Origin: Candidatus Manganitrophus morganii | Lineage (GTDB): Bacteria > Nitrospirota > Nitrospiria > SBBL01 > Manganitrophaceae | Assembly (NCBI GenBank): GCA_021651055.1 | Contig: JAJHOH010000001.1 | Coordinates: forward strand, 930,001 to 994,000 | DNA length: 64,000 nucleotides | Direction: 5' to 3' | Shown here: piece by piece, positions 8,576 through 16,946 of the stretch | How positions within the stretch are numbered: the stretch's first letter is position 1 | Layout of the letters: each line of letters begins with the position of its first letter | The notes under the pieces: model-generated | What the model saw: only the letters and a program-made list of their open reading frames with translations | Told to the model about the DNA's origin: nothing | Database searches by the model: none | Program-made: the position numbers and the translations under genes

Positions 8576-9417
8576 GGGACTCGCAACCTGCATACGATCG
8601 TCTCTTTCAAATTCTCCACGAGATGGAATCGGTTGCCGTCGCCTACTCCGGCGGGGTCGACTCCGCCCTCGTTGCGAAGGTTGCTCATGACGCCCTCCCG
8701 GAGACCGCCGTCGCCGTCACCTCGATCTCCCCAACCTTTCCCTCGTCTCAACTGGAAGAGGCCAAGCAGGTCGCGGCCGCCATCGGCATTCGCCAGATCT
8801 TCGTTCAATCCGACGAGCTCGAAATTCCCGGCTATGCCGAGAATAATACAAACCGCTGCTACCTCTGTAAGGACGACCTCTACACCCTCCTGACCGACGT
8901 CGCTGAAAGAGAACGCCTCCGGACCATCGTGGATGGAACCCATCTCGACGATCTGACCGATATCCGTCCCGGCCTCAAGGCCGCGCGGGAACGGGGGGTC
9001 CGCAGTCCCTTGGTCGAGGCGGGGTTGGACAAGGAGGGGGTCCGGTCGCTCTCGCGGGAGTTGGGGCTCCCGACCTGGGACAAGCCGGCCTCCGCCTGCC
9101 TCTCCTCGCGATTTCCGCACGGAACGCCGATCACCTACGAACGTCTCAAACAGGTGGAGGAATCGGAAGAGGTTCTTCGCCGGACCGGATTTCGGCAGTT
9201 CCGTGTCCGCTACCATGGCGAGACAGCCCGGATCGAAATCGCGGTCGAAGAATTCCCGGCCCTTCTCGATGCCGAGCGGAGGGAAGGGTTGGTCGCGCAG
9301 ATTCAAGCCTGCGGGTTCAAATGGGTCACCCTCGATCTCGCCGGCTATCGACCGGGAGGCGCCGCTCGGCCGAACGGAAATGTGATCCTGCTGCACCGGT
9401 CCGATGATCAGAAATAG
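8572..9417 (+). CDS. larE: ATP-dependent sacrificial sulfur transferase LarE
   Basis: PP-loop enzyme that in known cases donates sulfur from its own cysteine to the pyridinium precursor of the nickel-pincer cofactor of lactate racemase. The N-terminal PP-loop is AYSGGVDSALVAK; the family motifs NRCYLCK and ACLSSRFPHG (candidate sulfur-donor cysteine) are present. The start is GTG, its last base pair overlapping the TGA of the previous gene. No larA, larB or larC is visible in the window, so the sulfur acceptor here is unclear. Members of this family also occur outside lar operons. Family assignment is firm; pathway is not. Confidence 0.9.
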   Translation: MRDSQPAYDRLFQILHEMESVAVAYSGGVDSALVAKVAHDALPETAVAVTSISPTFPSSQLEEAKQVAAAIGIRQIFVQSDELEIPGYAENNTNRCYLCKDDLYTLLTDVAERERLRTIVDGTHLDDLTDIRPGLKAARERGVRSPLVEAGLDKEGVRSLSRELGLPTWDKPASACLSSRFPHGTPITYERLKQVEESEEVLRRTGFRQFRVRYHGETARIEIAVEEFPALLDAERREGLVAQIQACGFKWVTLDLAGYRPGGAARPNGNVILLHRSDDQK

Positions 9418-10006
9418 CCGATCGTTGTTTTTTTTATTCCTCTTTTTTTTCTTGCTGACCGCTGAGGCCCCCGGCCCCCCGCCGGTGTGGGTCGCCGATC
9501 TGACATTGACCCTTCACTCCCCCTACCATGCCCCGATCACCGCCAAGGGAATCTTCCACCAAACCGGATCAAAGATCCGATACGAGCCGGCGGGATCGGA
9601 GGAGATCGACCTCTACGACCTCCAAGAAATGGAAGAGCTCCGTCTTTTCCCCGCCGACCGGATCTATTTTCGGGCGAGGCTCGGTCCGGCGCGGATACTG
9701 AAAGCGGTCCGGGAGGGATGGTTGCCCCCCCCGGCTCCCCTGGAAGAGAAGCGGATTTTATTAAAGGAGGGGACCATCAAGGAAAGGGCGGCGCGCCTTT
9801 ATTTGATTATTCTTGAAGAGAAGGGGAAAAAGTGGCACTCCCTTCGGTGGGTCACCGCCGACGCGGCCGAGTTTCCCCTTCGAACGATCTACCCCGCCAG
9901 CGATTTTGAAACGGTCGTCGCCGACTACAATTCGCTCCGGACCGAACCCTCCGACCCCGCCCGGTTCACCCCGCCCGCCGATTTTTTAAGCGTGAACCCG
10001 TTTTAA
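9404..10006 (+). CDS. Exported hypothetical protein
   Basis: The start overlaps the end of larE by 14 bases, so it belongs to the same transcript as the M16 genes. The N-terminus is strongly hydrophobic (SLFFLFLFFFLLTAEAP) and should be a signal peptide. The body of about 165 residues is beta-rich, opening with VADLTLTLHSPYHAPITAKG and ending near the last residues with a Pro-rich stretch. The pattern resembles DUF4412/LolA-like periplasmic proteins, which bind lipids or lipoproteins, but identity is too low by eye to assign. Function unknown. Confidence 0.7.
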   Translation: MIRNSRSLFFLFLFFFLLTAEAPGPPPVWVADLTLTLHSPYHAPITAKGIFHQTGSKIRYEPAGSEEIDLYDLQEMEELRLFPADRIYFRARLGPARILKAVREGWLPPPAPLEEKRILLKEGTIKERAARLYLIILEEKGKKWHSLRWVTADAAEFPLRTIYPASDFETVVADYNSLRTEPSDPARFTPPADFLSVNPF

Positions 10007-10032
10007 ACACCGGCAGAGAATTTCAGAGAGAC

Positions 10033-10056
10033 AGGGCGGACACAACGGTCCGCCCT
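10033..10056. repeat. REP-like hairpin
   Basis: A 9-bp inverted repeat AGGGCGGAC with a six-base loop lies 27 bases after the operon stop. Its G-rich form resembles the two hairpins at 35670-35730, so it may be a dispersed REP-type element. It could also act as the terminator of the 5685-10006 operon. Confidence 0.5.
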
Positions 10057-10126
10057 ACAACTTTACTTTCGTTCTCAAAGATGCCATAATTTCGCAACGT
10101 TTTTAGGTAGAAGGAGATTGCTCGAT

Positions 10127-11551
10127 ATGTCGTCCGACGTTCGCGTCCGCTTCGCCCCCAGCCCCACCGGCTACCTTCACATCGGCGGGGCCCGGACCGC
10201 TCTTTTCAACTGGCTCTTTGCCCGCCATCATGGCGGAAAGTTCTTCCTCCGGATCGAAGATACCGACCGCTCCCGATCGACCGATGAGGCGATCGAGGCG
10301 ATCATCGACGGGATGCGCTGGTTCGGTCTCGATTGGGACAAATGGGAAGGCTCGGACAAAGATCCGATCCGGCAGACCGACCGGTTTGATCTCTATCGAC
10401 AGAAGGTCCGGGAGCTGCTCGACCGCGGTCTGGCCTACCGCTGCTACTGCACCGCCGAAGAGCTCGACGCGCGACGAAAAGAGGCGATGGCCCAAGGAAA
10501 AGTCCCCCGTTACGACGGCCGCTGCCGCCTGCTGACCGCACCGATCCCGGGGAAGGAAGCCGCCATCCGGTTTAAGGCCTCCTCCGAGGGGGAAATCGTC
10601 ATCGACGATATGGTCAAGGGGAAGGTCGTCTTCGACGCCAGCACCGTGGACGATCTGATCATTCTCCGATCGGACGAGACGCCGACCTACAACTTCTGTG
10701 TGGTGGTCGACGACGTCGACATGCAGATCTCCCACGTGATCCGGGGGGACGACCATCTGAACAACACCCCGCGGCAGATTCAGCTTTATCAGGCGCTCGG
10801 TTATCCCCTCCCGCGCTTCGGGCATGTTTCCATGATCCTCGGCCCCGACAAGGCACGCCTCTCCAAGCGCCATGGGGCGACCGCCATTCAGCAGTATCGC
10901 GAAGAAGGATATCTTCCGGAGGCGATGGTCAACTACCTCGTCCGTCTCGGCTGGTCCCACAAAGACCAGGAGATCTTCTCTCTGCCGGAGCTGATTGAAA
11001 AGTTCTCGATCGAGCAGGTCGGCGCTTCGGCCGCGGTCTTTAATCCCGAGAAGCTGATCTGGCTGAATGCACACTATATTAAGACCGGCGATCCGAAGCG
11101 GCTCGCGCAGCTTCTCCTCCCGCACCTGGAGCGGCTCGGCGTCCCTGCCGGCCAGATCGATATGGCTCGACTGGAGCAGATCGTCGTCGCACTGCGCGAG
11201 CGGACCCGGACGTTGAAGGAAATGGCGGAGTCGGCCGTTTATTTCTTTACGGATGAGATCACGGTCGATGAAAAAGCCCAGAAGGTTCTGACCCCGGAAG
11301 CCCTTCCAATCCTGAAGGCGGTTCGCGATCGGCTGGCGGGAACGCCGTTTGAGCACGCGCCTCTGGAAGAAGCCTTTCGATCGATCAGTGAAACACTGGC
11401 ATTGAAGCTGGCCCAGATCGCTCAGCCGGTTCGCGCCGCGGTCACCGGGAAAACGGTGAGCCCGGGCATTTTTGATGTGCTGATAATTCTCGGAAAAGAA
11501 AAATCACTAAAGCGATTAGACCGACAGGTGGCTCAATTCACCGCAAAATAG
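10127..11551 (+). CDS. gltX: Glutamyl-tRNA synthetase
   Basis: Class I aminoacyl-tRNA synthetase charging tRNA-Glu with glutamate (cytoplasm). The N-terminus has FAPSPTGYLHIGGART, containing the HIGH-type signature; the KMSKS-type loop is RLSKRHG near residue 243. The ATG at 10127 follows AAGGAG by ten bases; a TTG three codons earlier is too close to that site. Length (474) matches bacterial GltX. If the organism lacks GlnRS, this enzyme could also mischarge tRNA-Gln for the transamidation route; the adjacent tRNA-Gln gene is suggestive only. Confidence 0.96.
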   Translation: MSSDVRVRFAPSPTGYLHIGGARTALFNWLFARHHGGKFFLRIEDTDRSRSTDEAIEAIIDGMRWFGLDWDKWEGSDKDPIRQTDRFDLYRQKVRELLDRGLAYRCYCTAEELDARRKEAMAQGKVPRYDGRCRLLTAPIPGKEAAIRFKASSEGEIVIDDMVKGKVVFDASTVDDLIILRSDETPTYNFCVVVDDVDMQISHVIRGDDHLNNTPRQIQLYQALGYPLPRFGHVSMILGPDKARLSKRHGATAIQQYREEGYLPEAMVNYLVRLGWSHKDQEIFSLPELIEKFSIEQVGASAAVFNPEKLIWLNAHYIKTGDPKRLAQLLLPHLERLGVPAGQIDMARLEQIVVALRERTRTLKEMAESAVYFFTDEITVDEKAQKVLTPEALPILKAVRDRLAGTPFEHAPLEEAFRSISETLALKLAQIAQPVRAAVTGKTVSPGIFDVLIILGKEKSLKRLDRQVAQFTAK

Positions 11552-11555
11552 TCGC

Positions 11556-11584
11556 TTGACAGAAAAAGCGCTTTCCGTTAAATT
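11556..11584 (+). promoter_or_regulatory. Promoter of the tRNA-Gln gene
   Basis: TTGACA at 11556-11561, a 17-base spacer, then TAAATT at 11579-11584. The predicted start lies about 20 bases before the mature tRNA 5' end. It begins only a few bases after the gltX stop, so the tRNA can be made independently. Confidence 0.75.
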
Positions 11585-11609
11585 CTTTCTACCTTCCAAC
11601 CTTCTCTAT

Positions 11610-11683
11610 TGGGGGATCGTCTAGCGGCAGGACAGCAGACTCTGACTCTGCTTACCGAGGTTCGAATCCTCGTCCCCCAGCCA
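11610..11683 (+). tRNA. tRNA-Gln (anticodon CTG)
   Basis: A full cloverleaf can be folded. The acceptor arm TGGGGGA pairs with TCCCCCA, the anticodon stem GCAGA pairs with TCTGC around the loop CTCTGAC (anticodon CTG), and the T arm GAGGTTCGAATCCTC is canonical. The discriminator G is followed by an encoded CCA. The 3' end abuts a region of apparently acquired DNA, a common integration site arrangement. Confidence 0.95.
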
Positions 11684-12275
11684 CCTCTTTTCTTCCTCAT
11701 TCAAAACGGTCAAATTCCTCTTTTTTATTAACAAAAATAATGCTTCTGTATTCAACATGGAATTCGAGACTGGATTTTCGGAAGGCAGGTACTTTCGAGA
11801 TCAGCTTCTAAACAGTTGAGAATCTCTATTATTATCAGTTCTAATCCTCGACCCCTTTTTGAGATGAGCGATAATCCCTTGAAGTTTTGAATTATTGAAT
11901 TCTAATGCCTGTAAGAATTTTAGAAGCTGGCAGTTTCGAAGTCTCTGCTATGCCCCAGGTCACGAGATGAGAAGGGTTCTCTAGGATCTGCGGTCGTTGA
12001 CTCTGGTCAGTTGAATAGCATTTCTGTAACCGACCCTATACAACGGAATGGCCGAATATGCGATTCTTTAAATTTAGGGTATCCGCAATACGTGATTGAT
12101 TTGTGAATTTCATTGCTCATTGTTTGTTAGATACAAAAACGCAATACATGATTGATAAAAAAGTGCGTGATATGGTCAAAATGCATTGTGTGATTGATGC
12201 GAGGGCACGTTAAGCTGTATTGTCAGTTCCCGACAGGCTGGCGGTCCCAACGCTGACGCATCACGTCGAGTAGGA
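11684..12275. other. AT-rich non-coding region with three direct repeats
   Basis: About 590 bases without a supportable gene, markedly richer in A+T than the flanks. Three imperfect 16-base direct repeats ending in TGATTGAT occur at 12085-12100, 12141-12156 and 12183-12198. A 20-base stretch at 11838-11857 matches the tRNA-Gln 3' part (11660-11679) in 16 positions. Together these suggest a remnant of an integrated element beside the tRNA. Confidence 0.5.
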
Positions 12276-13733
12276 TTATGACATGTATCCAGCGTGCGAA
12301 GGGCGTTTTGCGAGCGCACGGCTTCCAACCGCGATGGCAAGCGCGACGACGATCAGAATGGCCGCGACTGCGAACGTGATCCGCATGCCGCTGGCAACGG
12401 CCTCAGGACGCGCCGTGGTGATGTCGATCGTTGACGATGCGAGCGCGAATACCGCGCCCATCGCGGATGCACCGGTGATGAGCCCGAGATTGCGCGATAG
12501 GTTGAGCATGCCGGAAATGACGCCCCGCTGGTCCGCGGGGATCTCTGCCATGACGGCAGTGTTGTTGGCCGTCTGAAACAGCGCATAGCCGACGGTGATG
12601 ATTATGATGGGCGCGAGGTAGCCGATGATGCCGAGCGTCGCCGGCATCATCGAAAGAATGAAGGAGCCGGCCGCGATTCCGATGAGCCCGACGAGGGTCA
12701 TGCGTTGCGCGCCAAAGCGGTCCGCAATGCGACCGGCCGGCACACCCGTCAGCGCGACGACCAGCGGACCGACCGATAAGACGATTCCAACCATCGCCGC
12801 ATCAAGCCCAAGCGCACGCGAGAGATAAAACGGCCCGACCACCAGCGTCACCATCATCACCGTCGAGACGAGCGCGCTCATGGCGAGGCTCGCACTCAGC
12901 ACCGGATCGCGGAACATCTCCAATCGGATCAAAGGCGATGCGGCGCTCGCCTCGGCGAGCACGAAGAGGCCGACTCCGAAGACCGCAGCCAACAGCAATG
13001 TGATGTTGAGCGAACCGAAACGGCCGCGCCCCATCGTCATGGCGAGTGCATACGCCGCGAGCGTCAGCGCAAGCAGCAGCGTGCCCACAGGGTCGAAGCC
13101 GGCCCGATCCGCCTTCGGCTCCCGGCGATCAATCGGCAGGGTGCGATGGGCGAGAATGAAAGTCAGGAGTCCCAGCGGTAGGTTGACGAGGAAGATGGCC
13201 CGCCAACTGAGTCCTGCGATCAGAACGCCGCCGAGCGATGGACCGAGCGCAGTGCCAATCGCGGACATCGTTCCGAGCAGCCCCATGGCGCTACCGGTCT
13301 TTGCCTTCGGAACCGTCTCGCCGACAAAGGCCATGGTGAGGGCCATCATGATGGCCGCTCCCAGGCCCTGCGCCGCCCGTGCGGCAATCAGCATCCGGAG
13401 CGTGGGCGCGACGCCGCACAGGACCGAGGCGACCGTGAACAGGAAGATTCCGGCCAGTAGCAGCCGTCGGCGGCCGGTGAGGTCGCCGAGCCGTCCGACG
13501 CTGACGATCAGGGTGGTAATGGCGAGGAGATAAGCGAGAACGACCCACTGGACTTCCTGGAAGGAGGCGTTGAACGCCTCTGCCAACGTCGGCAAACCGA
13601 CATTGGCGATGCTGGTGCCGAGCGAGGAGAGCAACATGGAGAGCGAAAGGGTGGCGAGCGCCCACCGGACCGAAGGGGCCCGTTCCACACTTCCAGCAAC
13701 GGCCTCATCTCGTTCTGCAATAATCGGCTTCAT
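12276..13733 (-). CDS. MFS drug-export transporter, DHA2 (14-TMS) type
   Basis: Inner-membrane proton-driven exporter. The start at 13733 follows AAAGGAG by five bases. Roughly 14 hydrophobic segments are visible, with the MFS loop-2/3 signature GRLGDLTGRRRLL and the export motif C-like segment GTALGPSLGGVL. Residues 1-20 are cytoplasmic and charged. Architecture matches EmrB/QacA-type multidrug exporters; the substrate cannot be read from sequence. It is divergent from a LysR regulator 147 bases away, a common regulator/exporter pairing. Its Ala/Arg-rich coding style and AT-rich flanks differ from neighbouring genes and suggest acquisition, perhaps from a proteobacterium. Confidence 0.88.
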   Translation of the reverse strand: MKPIIAERDEAVAGSVERAPSVRWALATLSLSMLLSSLGTSIANVGLPTLAEAFNASFQEVQWVVLAYLLAITTLIVSVGRLGDLTGRRRLLLAGIFLFTVASVLCGVAPTLRMLIAARAAQGLGAAIMMALTMAFVGETVPKAKTGSAMGLLGTMSAIGTALGPSLGGVLIAGLSWRAIFLVNLPLGLLTFILAHRTLPIDRREPKADRAGFDPVGTLLLALTLAAYALAMTMGRGRFGSLNITLLLAAVFGVGLFVLAEASAASPLIRLEMFRDPVLSASLAMSALVSTVMMVTLVVGPFYLSRALGLDAAMVGIVLSVGPLVVALTGVPAGRIADRFGAQRMTLVGLIGIAAGSFILSMMPATLGIIGYLAPIIIITVGYALFQTANNTAVMAEIPADQRGVISGMLNLSRNLGLITGASAMGAVFALASSTIDITTARPEAVASGMRITFAVAAILIVVALAIAVGSRALAKRPSHAGYMS

Positions 13734-13879
13734 CTGAACTCCTTTTTCCGGCGGCTCCCGAAGCGGAGCTGTCATAAACAGAGTATAGTCATTTGCTTGA
13801 CACGGCGGAAGGCGCGCCATTTACACTTTATTCATGCGTTTGACGCCACATCACAATCAAACTGTGCTATATTCGACCC

Positions 13880-14812
13880 ATGTCGAGACCCGATCTCAAC
13901 TTGCTGATCACCCTGGATGTGCTGCTCGCCGAAGGCAGCGTTGCGCGCGCGGCCCGACGATTGCGCCTGAGCCCGTCGGCGATGAGCCGGGCGCTGGCGC
14001 GATTGCGTGAGACGACGGGCGATCCGCTGTTGGTCAGGGCAGGACGCGGTCTCGTTCCCACACCCCGAGCACTCGAACTTCGCGAGCGGGTCGGTCGACT
14101 CGTGCAGGACGCAAATTCGGTTTTACGCCCTGCCGAGAAGCTAAACCTCAATCAGCTCGTCCGAACGTTCACGCTGCGGACCAGCGAAGGCTTTGTGGAA
14201 AACTTCGGAGCGGGCCTCATTGCTCGCGTCGGCGAGGAAGCGCCCGGCGTGCGGCTCTGCTTCGTGCAGAAGCCGGACAAAGAGAGCGCGTCACTTCGCG
14301 ACGGGACCGTCGATCTGGAAACAGGCGTTGTCGGGGAGACGACCGGTCCGGAGGTGCGTGCGCAGGCATTGTTCCGAGACCGTTTCATTGGCGTCGTGCG
14401 AAAGGGGCACCCGCTGAGCCGGGGCGAGATCACTCTCTCCCGTTATGTGACCGGCAGGCACATCTGCGTCTCGCGGCGGGGGCTCGACCGGGGACCGATT
14501 GATGACGCCTTGAAACCGTTCGGGCTGCAACGGGAGATCGTCACGATCGTGGGTGGTTTTTCGACCGCGCTGGCGATTGCTCGGGCCTCCGATCTGATCG
14601 CCACTGTTCCCGAACGACACACCGGAAACCTGCACGCCGGAATGCATCGTTTTCCCCTTCCGGTCTCCACGCCGGAGATCACGGTTTCATTGCTCTGGCA
14701 CCCACGGCTGGATGCCGATCCTGCGCATCGCTGGCTGCGCGGGTGCGTTCGGGACGCTTGCGCGGAGCAACGTACCGATTCATCGACAAACGGAAAAAAG
14801 GCTGAAGGCTGA
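13880..14812 (+). CDS. LysR-family transcriptional regulator
   Basis: DNA-binding regulator with the LysR winged helix at residues 3-62 (LDVLLAEGSVARAARRLRLS, then SAMSRALARLR) and a substrate-binding-type effector domain to about residue 290. The first 60 residues match the family very well. It is transcribed away from the MFS exporter, with a -10-like TATATT just before the gene, and likely controls both. The protein ends with an unconserved polar tail. The inducer is unknown. It shares the compositional style of the exporter and probably arrived with it. Confidence 0.9.
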   Translation: MSRPDLNLLITLDVLLAEGSVARAARRLRLSPSAMSRALARLRETTGDPLLVRAGRGLVPTPRALELRERVGRLVQDANSVLRPAEKLNLNQLVRTFTLRTSEGFVENFGAGLIARVGEEAPGVRLCFVQKPDKESASLRDGTVDLETGVVGETTGPEVRAQALFRDRFIGVVRKGHPLSRGEITLSRYVTGRHICVSRRGLDRGPIDDALKPFGLQREIVTIVGGFSTALAIARASDLIATVPERHTGNLHAGMHRFPLPVSTPEITVSLLWHPRLDADPAHRWLRGCVRDACAEQRTDSSTNGKKAEG

Positions 14813-15236
14813 ATTAATATTGCGAACCGGCAACAAATGCTTACACCGAATCGCTGAATAATCTGATACGGGTTTAACATCATCAAATGCGGACACCCGA
14901 TTTAATCAGTGGAGGGAACTTCTAATAACCCTATGTCACTGAACCTCGAAACAAAAAGCTCTAAGATTATCCACGAAGGCCAGCCACTACTTTATCTCTA
15001 TCGGTAGTCCGCTTAAATCTCTTCCTCTTCACCTCTGCTCCGATGCAGGAATCTTCATGATCCGAGTTCGTTGACTCTTTGAATCTGTTGAATGATGCGG
15101 ATGGAATCATGCCAAGATCCCAAAAGAGATGGTTAAGTCGCTCCGGGGCGGAACTTTTTAATCCGATCATCACTCTCCTCACCAGGCCTTACTCTTCGAA
15201 GTTTGTGCAGTAACATGAATTGGGATCGCTTGCGTA
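14813..15236. other. Non-coding region with a dispersed repeat
   Basis: About 420 bases without a convincing gene. A 71-codon minus-strand reading frame (14967-15182) has no ribosome site or recognisable domain. The segment 14937-14985 resembles 56597-56644: both read CA(C/T)TGAAC, then AAACAAAAA, CTAAGAT and CCACGAAGGCCAGCC. This marks a dispersed intergenic repeat of unknown nature. Confidence 0.5.
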
Positions 15237-15267
15237 CCGGCGGCGGGAAAATTTCTCCCGCCGCCGG
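15237..15267 (-). terminator. GC-rich hairpin after lipoprotein gene
   Basis: A perfect 12-bp stem (CCGGCGGCGGGA and its complement) with a seven-base loop lies 16 bases beyond the stop of the minus-strand lipoprotein gene. No long T run follows, so it may be a weak or factor-assisted terminator. Confidence 0.55.
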
Positions 15268-15282
15268 CTTCAGCAGGGTGGA

Positions 15283-16383
15283 CTACCCGGCGGTTTCGGC
15301 CAGATCCGAAACCGAAGGATTGTCGTCGCCGCTCACCCGGTTGGCGCTGTCGTCGATGACGGTCGTTCCCGCCGGGGCGGTGCTGTTCACCAGATCGGAA
15401 ACGGACGGGTTATCGTCGAATCCCCTTGGAGCAGTCGCAGACTGCGAGAAGATTTTCACGTTCCCCGGAAGCGCCGCCGTGATCGCTTTGGCGATCGAGG
15501 TCCCGTGGTCCTCGTCTTTTGTCCGGCCGTCGAGGTATTGCGTCCCCATGTTGTCTTCGTTCCTCCCGCCGACCTCTCCGACAAGACTCTGCGCGGTGGC
15601 GCCCGAAGCCGCCATCCCCGCCGTGAAGGCCGCTTCAAGATCAAAGAGGAGAACCGCATTGGACGCCGTCGATCCTGCGGAGACACTTTGGAATGGAACC
15701 CGGACCTCCCAACGATGATCGGCGACAAAGATAAATTCTCTGCAAGAGGAGAAACCTTGGGCGTCCGATCCGACGCCGATCACCCCCTCGATCCAGATAC
15801 TCGGCCGGCGCTTCGGCTCGCCGACCAATTTGCCTCTAAACACGCCGACATCGGCGACGTTTTTAATCGGCTGGTTCAGGTCATCTTCGATCCGTTTGAT
15901 CCGATACTTCACGCTGCTGTAATTCCCCTCCGGCACATCGACCGTGATCGCCTCTCCGACGTTGGCGTCGGTGTTGGTCAGGTCGAGCGCGAAGGGGCCA
16001 AACTCGGGGCTCGTCGCGCTCGACGGTTCCCGGTTGAACTCGACTTCATCGACAATGGCATAGGCCTGGTTGATCCACACCTTGCCGCCGGAAACCGCAA
16101 AAGAGGTCGGCGCATCGGAGACGCAGGGCGCCGCCTGCGCGAAGGCCTGGCGCGGACCCAAGCGCCATCCCTTTCCAAAAAGATTCGACGCAAAAACCGG
16201 TTTTGAAGACGCATTCTCATTGGGGATCGCCGTCGCCCCCAATTTTTGAATCGATAAGATTCCCAACGTCGGGTTCCCGGCGCCGCCTCCACTGCCGTCC
16301 GATCCCCCCTCGCCGCCCCCGCCGCAAGCGGCGAACGTCAGCCCGATCGTGATCAATAGCCAAGCTCTCAAAATGTTTTTCAT
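15283..16383 (-). CDS. Glycine-rich lipoprotein, hypothetical
   Basis: The start at 16383 follows AAGGAG by eight bases. The signal peptide ends in a lipobox-like FAAC, followed by a Gly/Ser-rich linker, so the protein should be lipidated. The middle (VDEVEFNRE, then ALDLTNTDANVGEAITVDVPEG) is beta-rich and vaguely like DUF4382-type surface proteins. The C-terminus repeats DDNPSVSDL twice about 25 residues apart, the second almost at the end. The gene has a -24/-12 promoter at 16505-16518 and the tandem enhancer at 16783-16820 upstream, placing it in the sigma-54 circuit of this block. Function unknown. Confidence 0.75.
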   Translation of the reverse strand: MKNILRAWLLITIGLTFAACGGGGEGGSDGSGGGAGNPTLGILSIQKLGATAIPNENASSKPVFASNLFGKGWRLGPRQAFAQAAPCVSDAPTSFAVSGGKVWINQAYAIVDEVEFNREPSSATSPEFGPFALDLTNTDANVGEAITVDVPEGNYSSVKYRIKRIEDDLNQPIKNVADVGVFRGKLVGEPKRRPSIWIEGVIGVGSDAQGFSSCREFIFVADHRWEVRVPFQSVSAGSTASNAVLLFDLEAAFTAGMAASGATAQSLVGEVGGRNEDNMGTQYLDGRTKDEDHGTSIAKAITAALPGNVKIFSQSATAPRGFDDNPSVSDLVNSTAPAGTTVIDDSANRVSGDDNPSVSDLAETAG

Positions 16384-16504
16384 TTTATGACTCCTTCTCT
16401 TAGGTAAAAGTGAAGTTCTATTCTCCGCCATGATCTGAAATCCTGTTATGCCGTTCATCGATGCTCTCTCATTCGGACCGCCGTCCCGCATACGGGGCCG
16501 TAAA

Positions 16505-16518
16505 GCAAACAGCATGCC
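16505..16518 (-). promoter_or_regulatory. Sigma-54 promoter for the glycine-rich lipoprotein
   Basis: Read on the minus strand the site is CCGGCATGCTGTTTGCT. GG and GC are exactly 12 bases apart (start to start), and the -12 part TTTGCT is canonical. Transcription would begin near 16494, leaving a leader of about 110 bases. Confidence 0.65.
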
Positions 16519-16782
16519 GGTCTCCTAAGCGGGATAAAATATCATCCTAGGGATCGATTACCTCGCTCAAAAAGACCGCGCGACATCTTAGTAAAAGAAA
16601 GAAAACGCTGATCGTGTGATCCGCTTCAAACGCCGCACCTCCTTTGGCCCGGTCTTCGTCCCCGAATAAACGGATTACCGGCGGAGGGTGCCGGGAATCC
16701 AGCAGTGTTTGCAGGATGTCACTTCTTCGAAATCGTGAAGGAACAGATCCATCCTCTTTAGAAGCTTAAAAGACCGGTATTC

Positions 16783-16820
16783 TGCTGGGGTATTTGCCCC
16801 AGCACTGGGTGAAAACTCCC
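16783..16820. promoter_or_regulatory. Tandem enhancer element, copy 1
   Basis: Two dyads in tandem: GCTGGGG-N6-CCCCAGC (16783-16802) and TGGG-N8-CCCA (16805-16820), about 20 bp apart. It matches the elements at 23225-23262 and 26423-26460 and sits about 90-125 bases upstream of the -12 element of the plus-strand sigma-54 promoter at 16898. This is the expected place for an NtrC-type activator. Confidence 0.65.
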
Positions 16821-16897
16821 ACCGGACCCCTGATCTTAAACGATGGATCATCACCGCCGGGGGATCTCGTCATCATCGTTCCTGCAAACTAAATGGC

Positions 16898-16911
16898 GGC
16901 ATCCCGGTTGC
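16898..16911 (+). promoter_or_regulatory. Sigma-54 promoter for the Asp/Arg-rich protein
   Basis: CGGCATCCCGGTTGCA: GG at 16898, GC at 16910, 12 bases apart, with TTGCA at -12. The predicted start near 16922 is 25 bases before the ATG and leaves room for the TAGGAG ribosome site. Confidence 0.7.
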
Positions 16912-16946
16912 ACCGTTTCTATTTATTCGACTTTTAGGAGAAAAAG

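Noticed and set aside
6983-8593. A 536-codon antisense frame over the M16 and larE genes
   Set aside because: The plus-strand genes have clear family motifs and overlap starts and stops. The antisense product has none.
14967-15182. A 71-codon minus-strand frame
   Set aside because: No ribosome site or domain, and part of it is the dispersed repeat.
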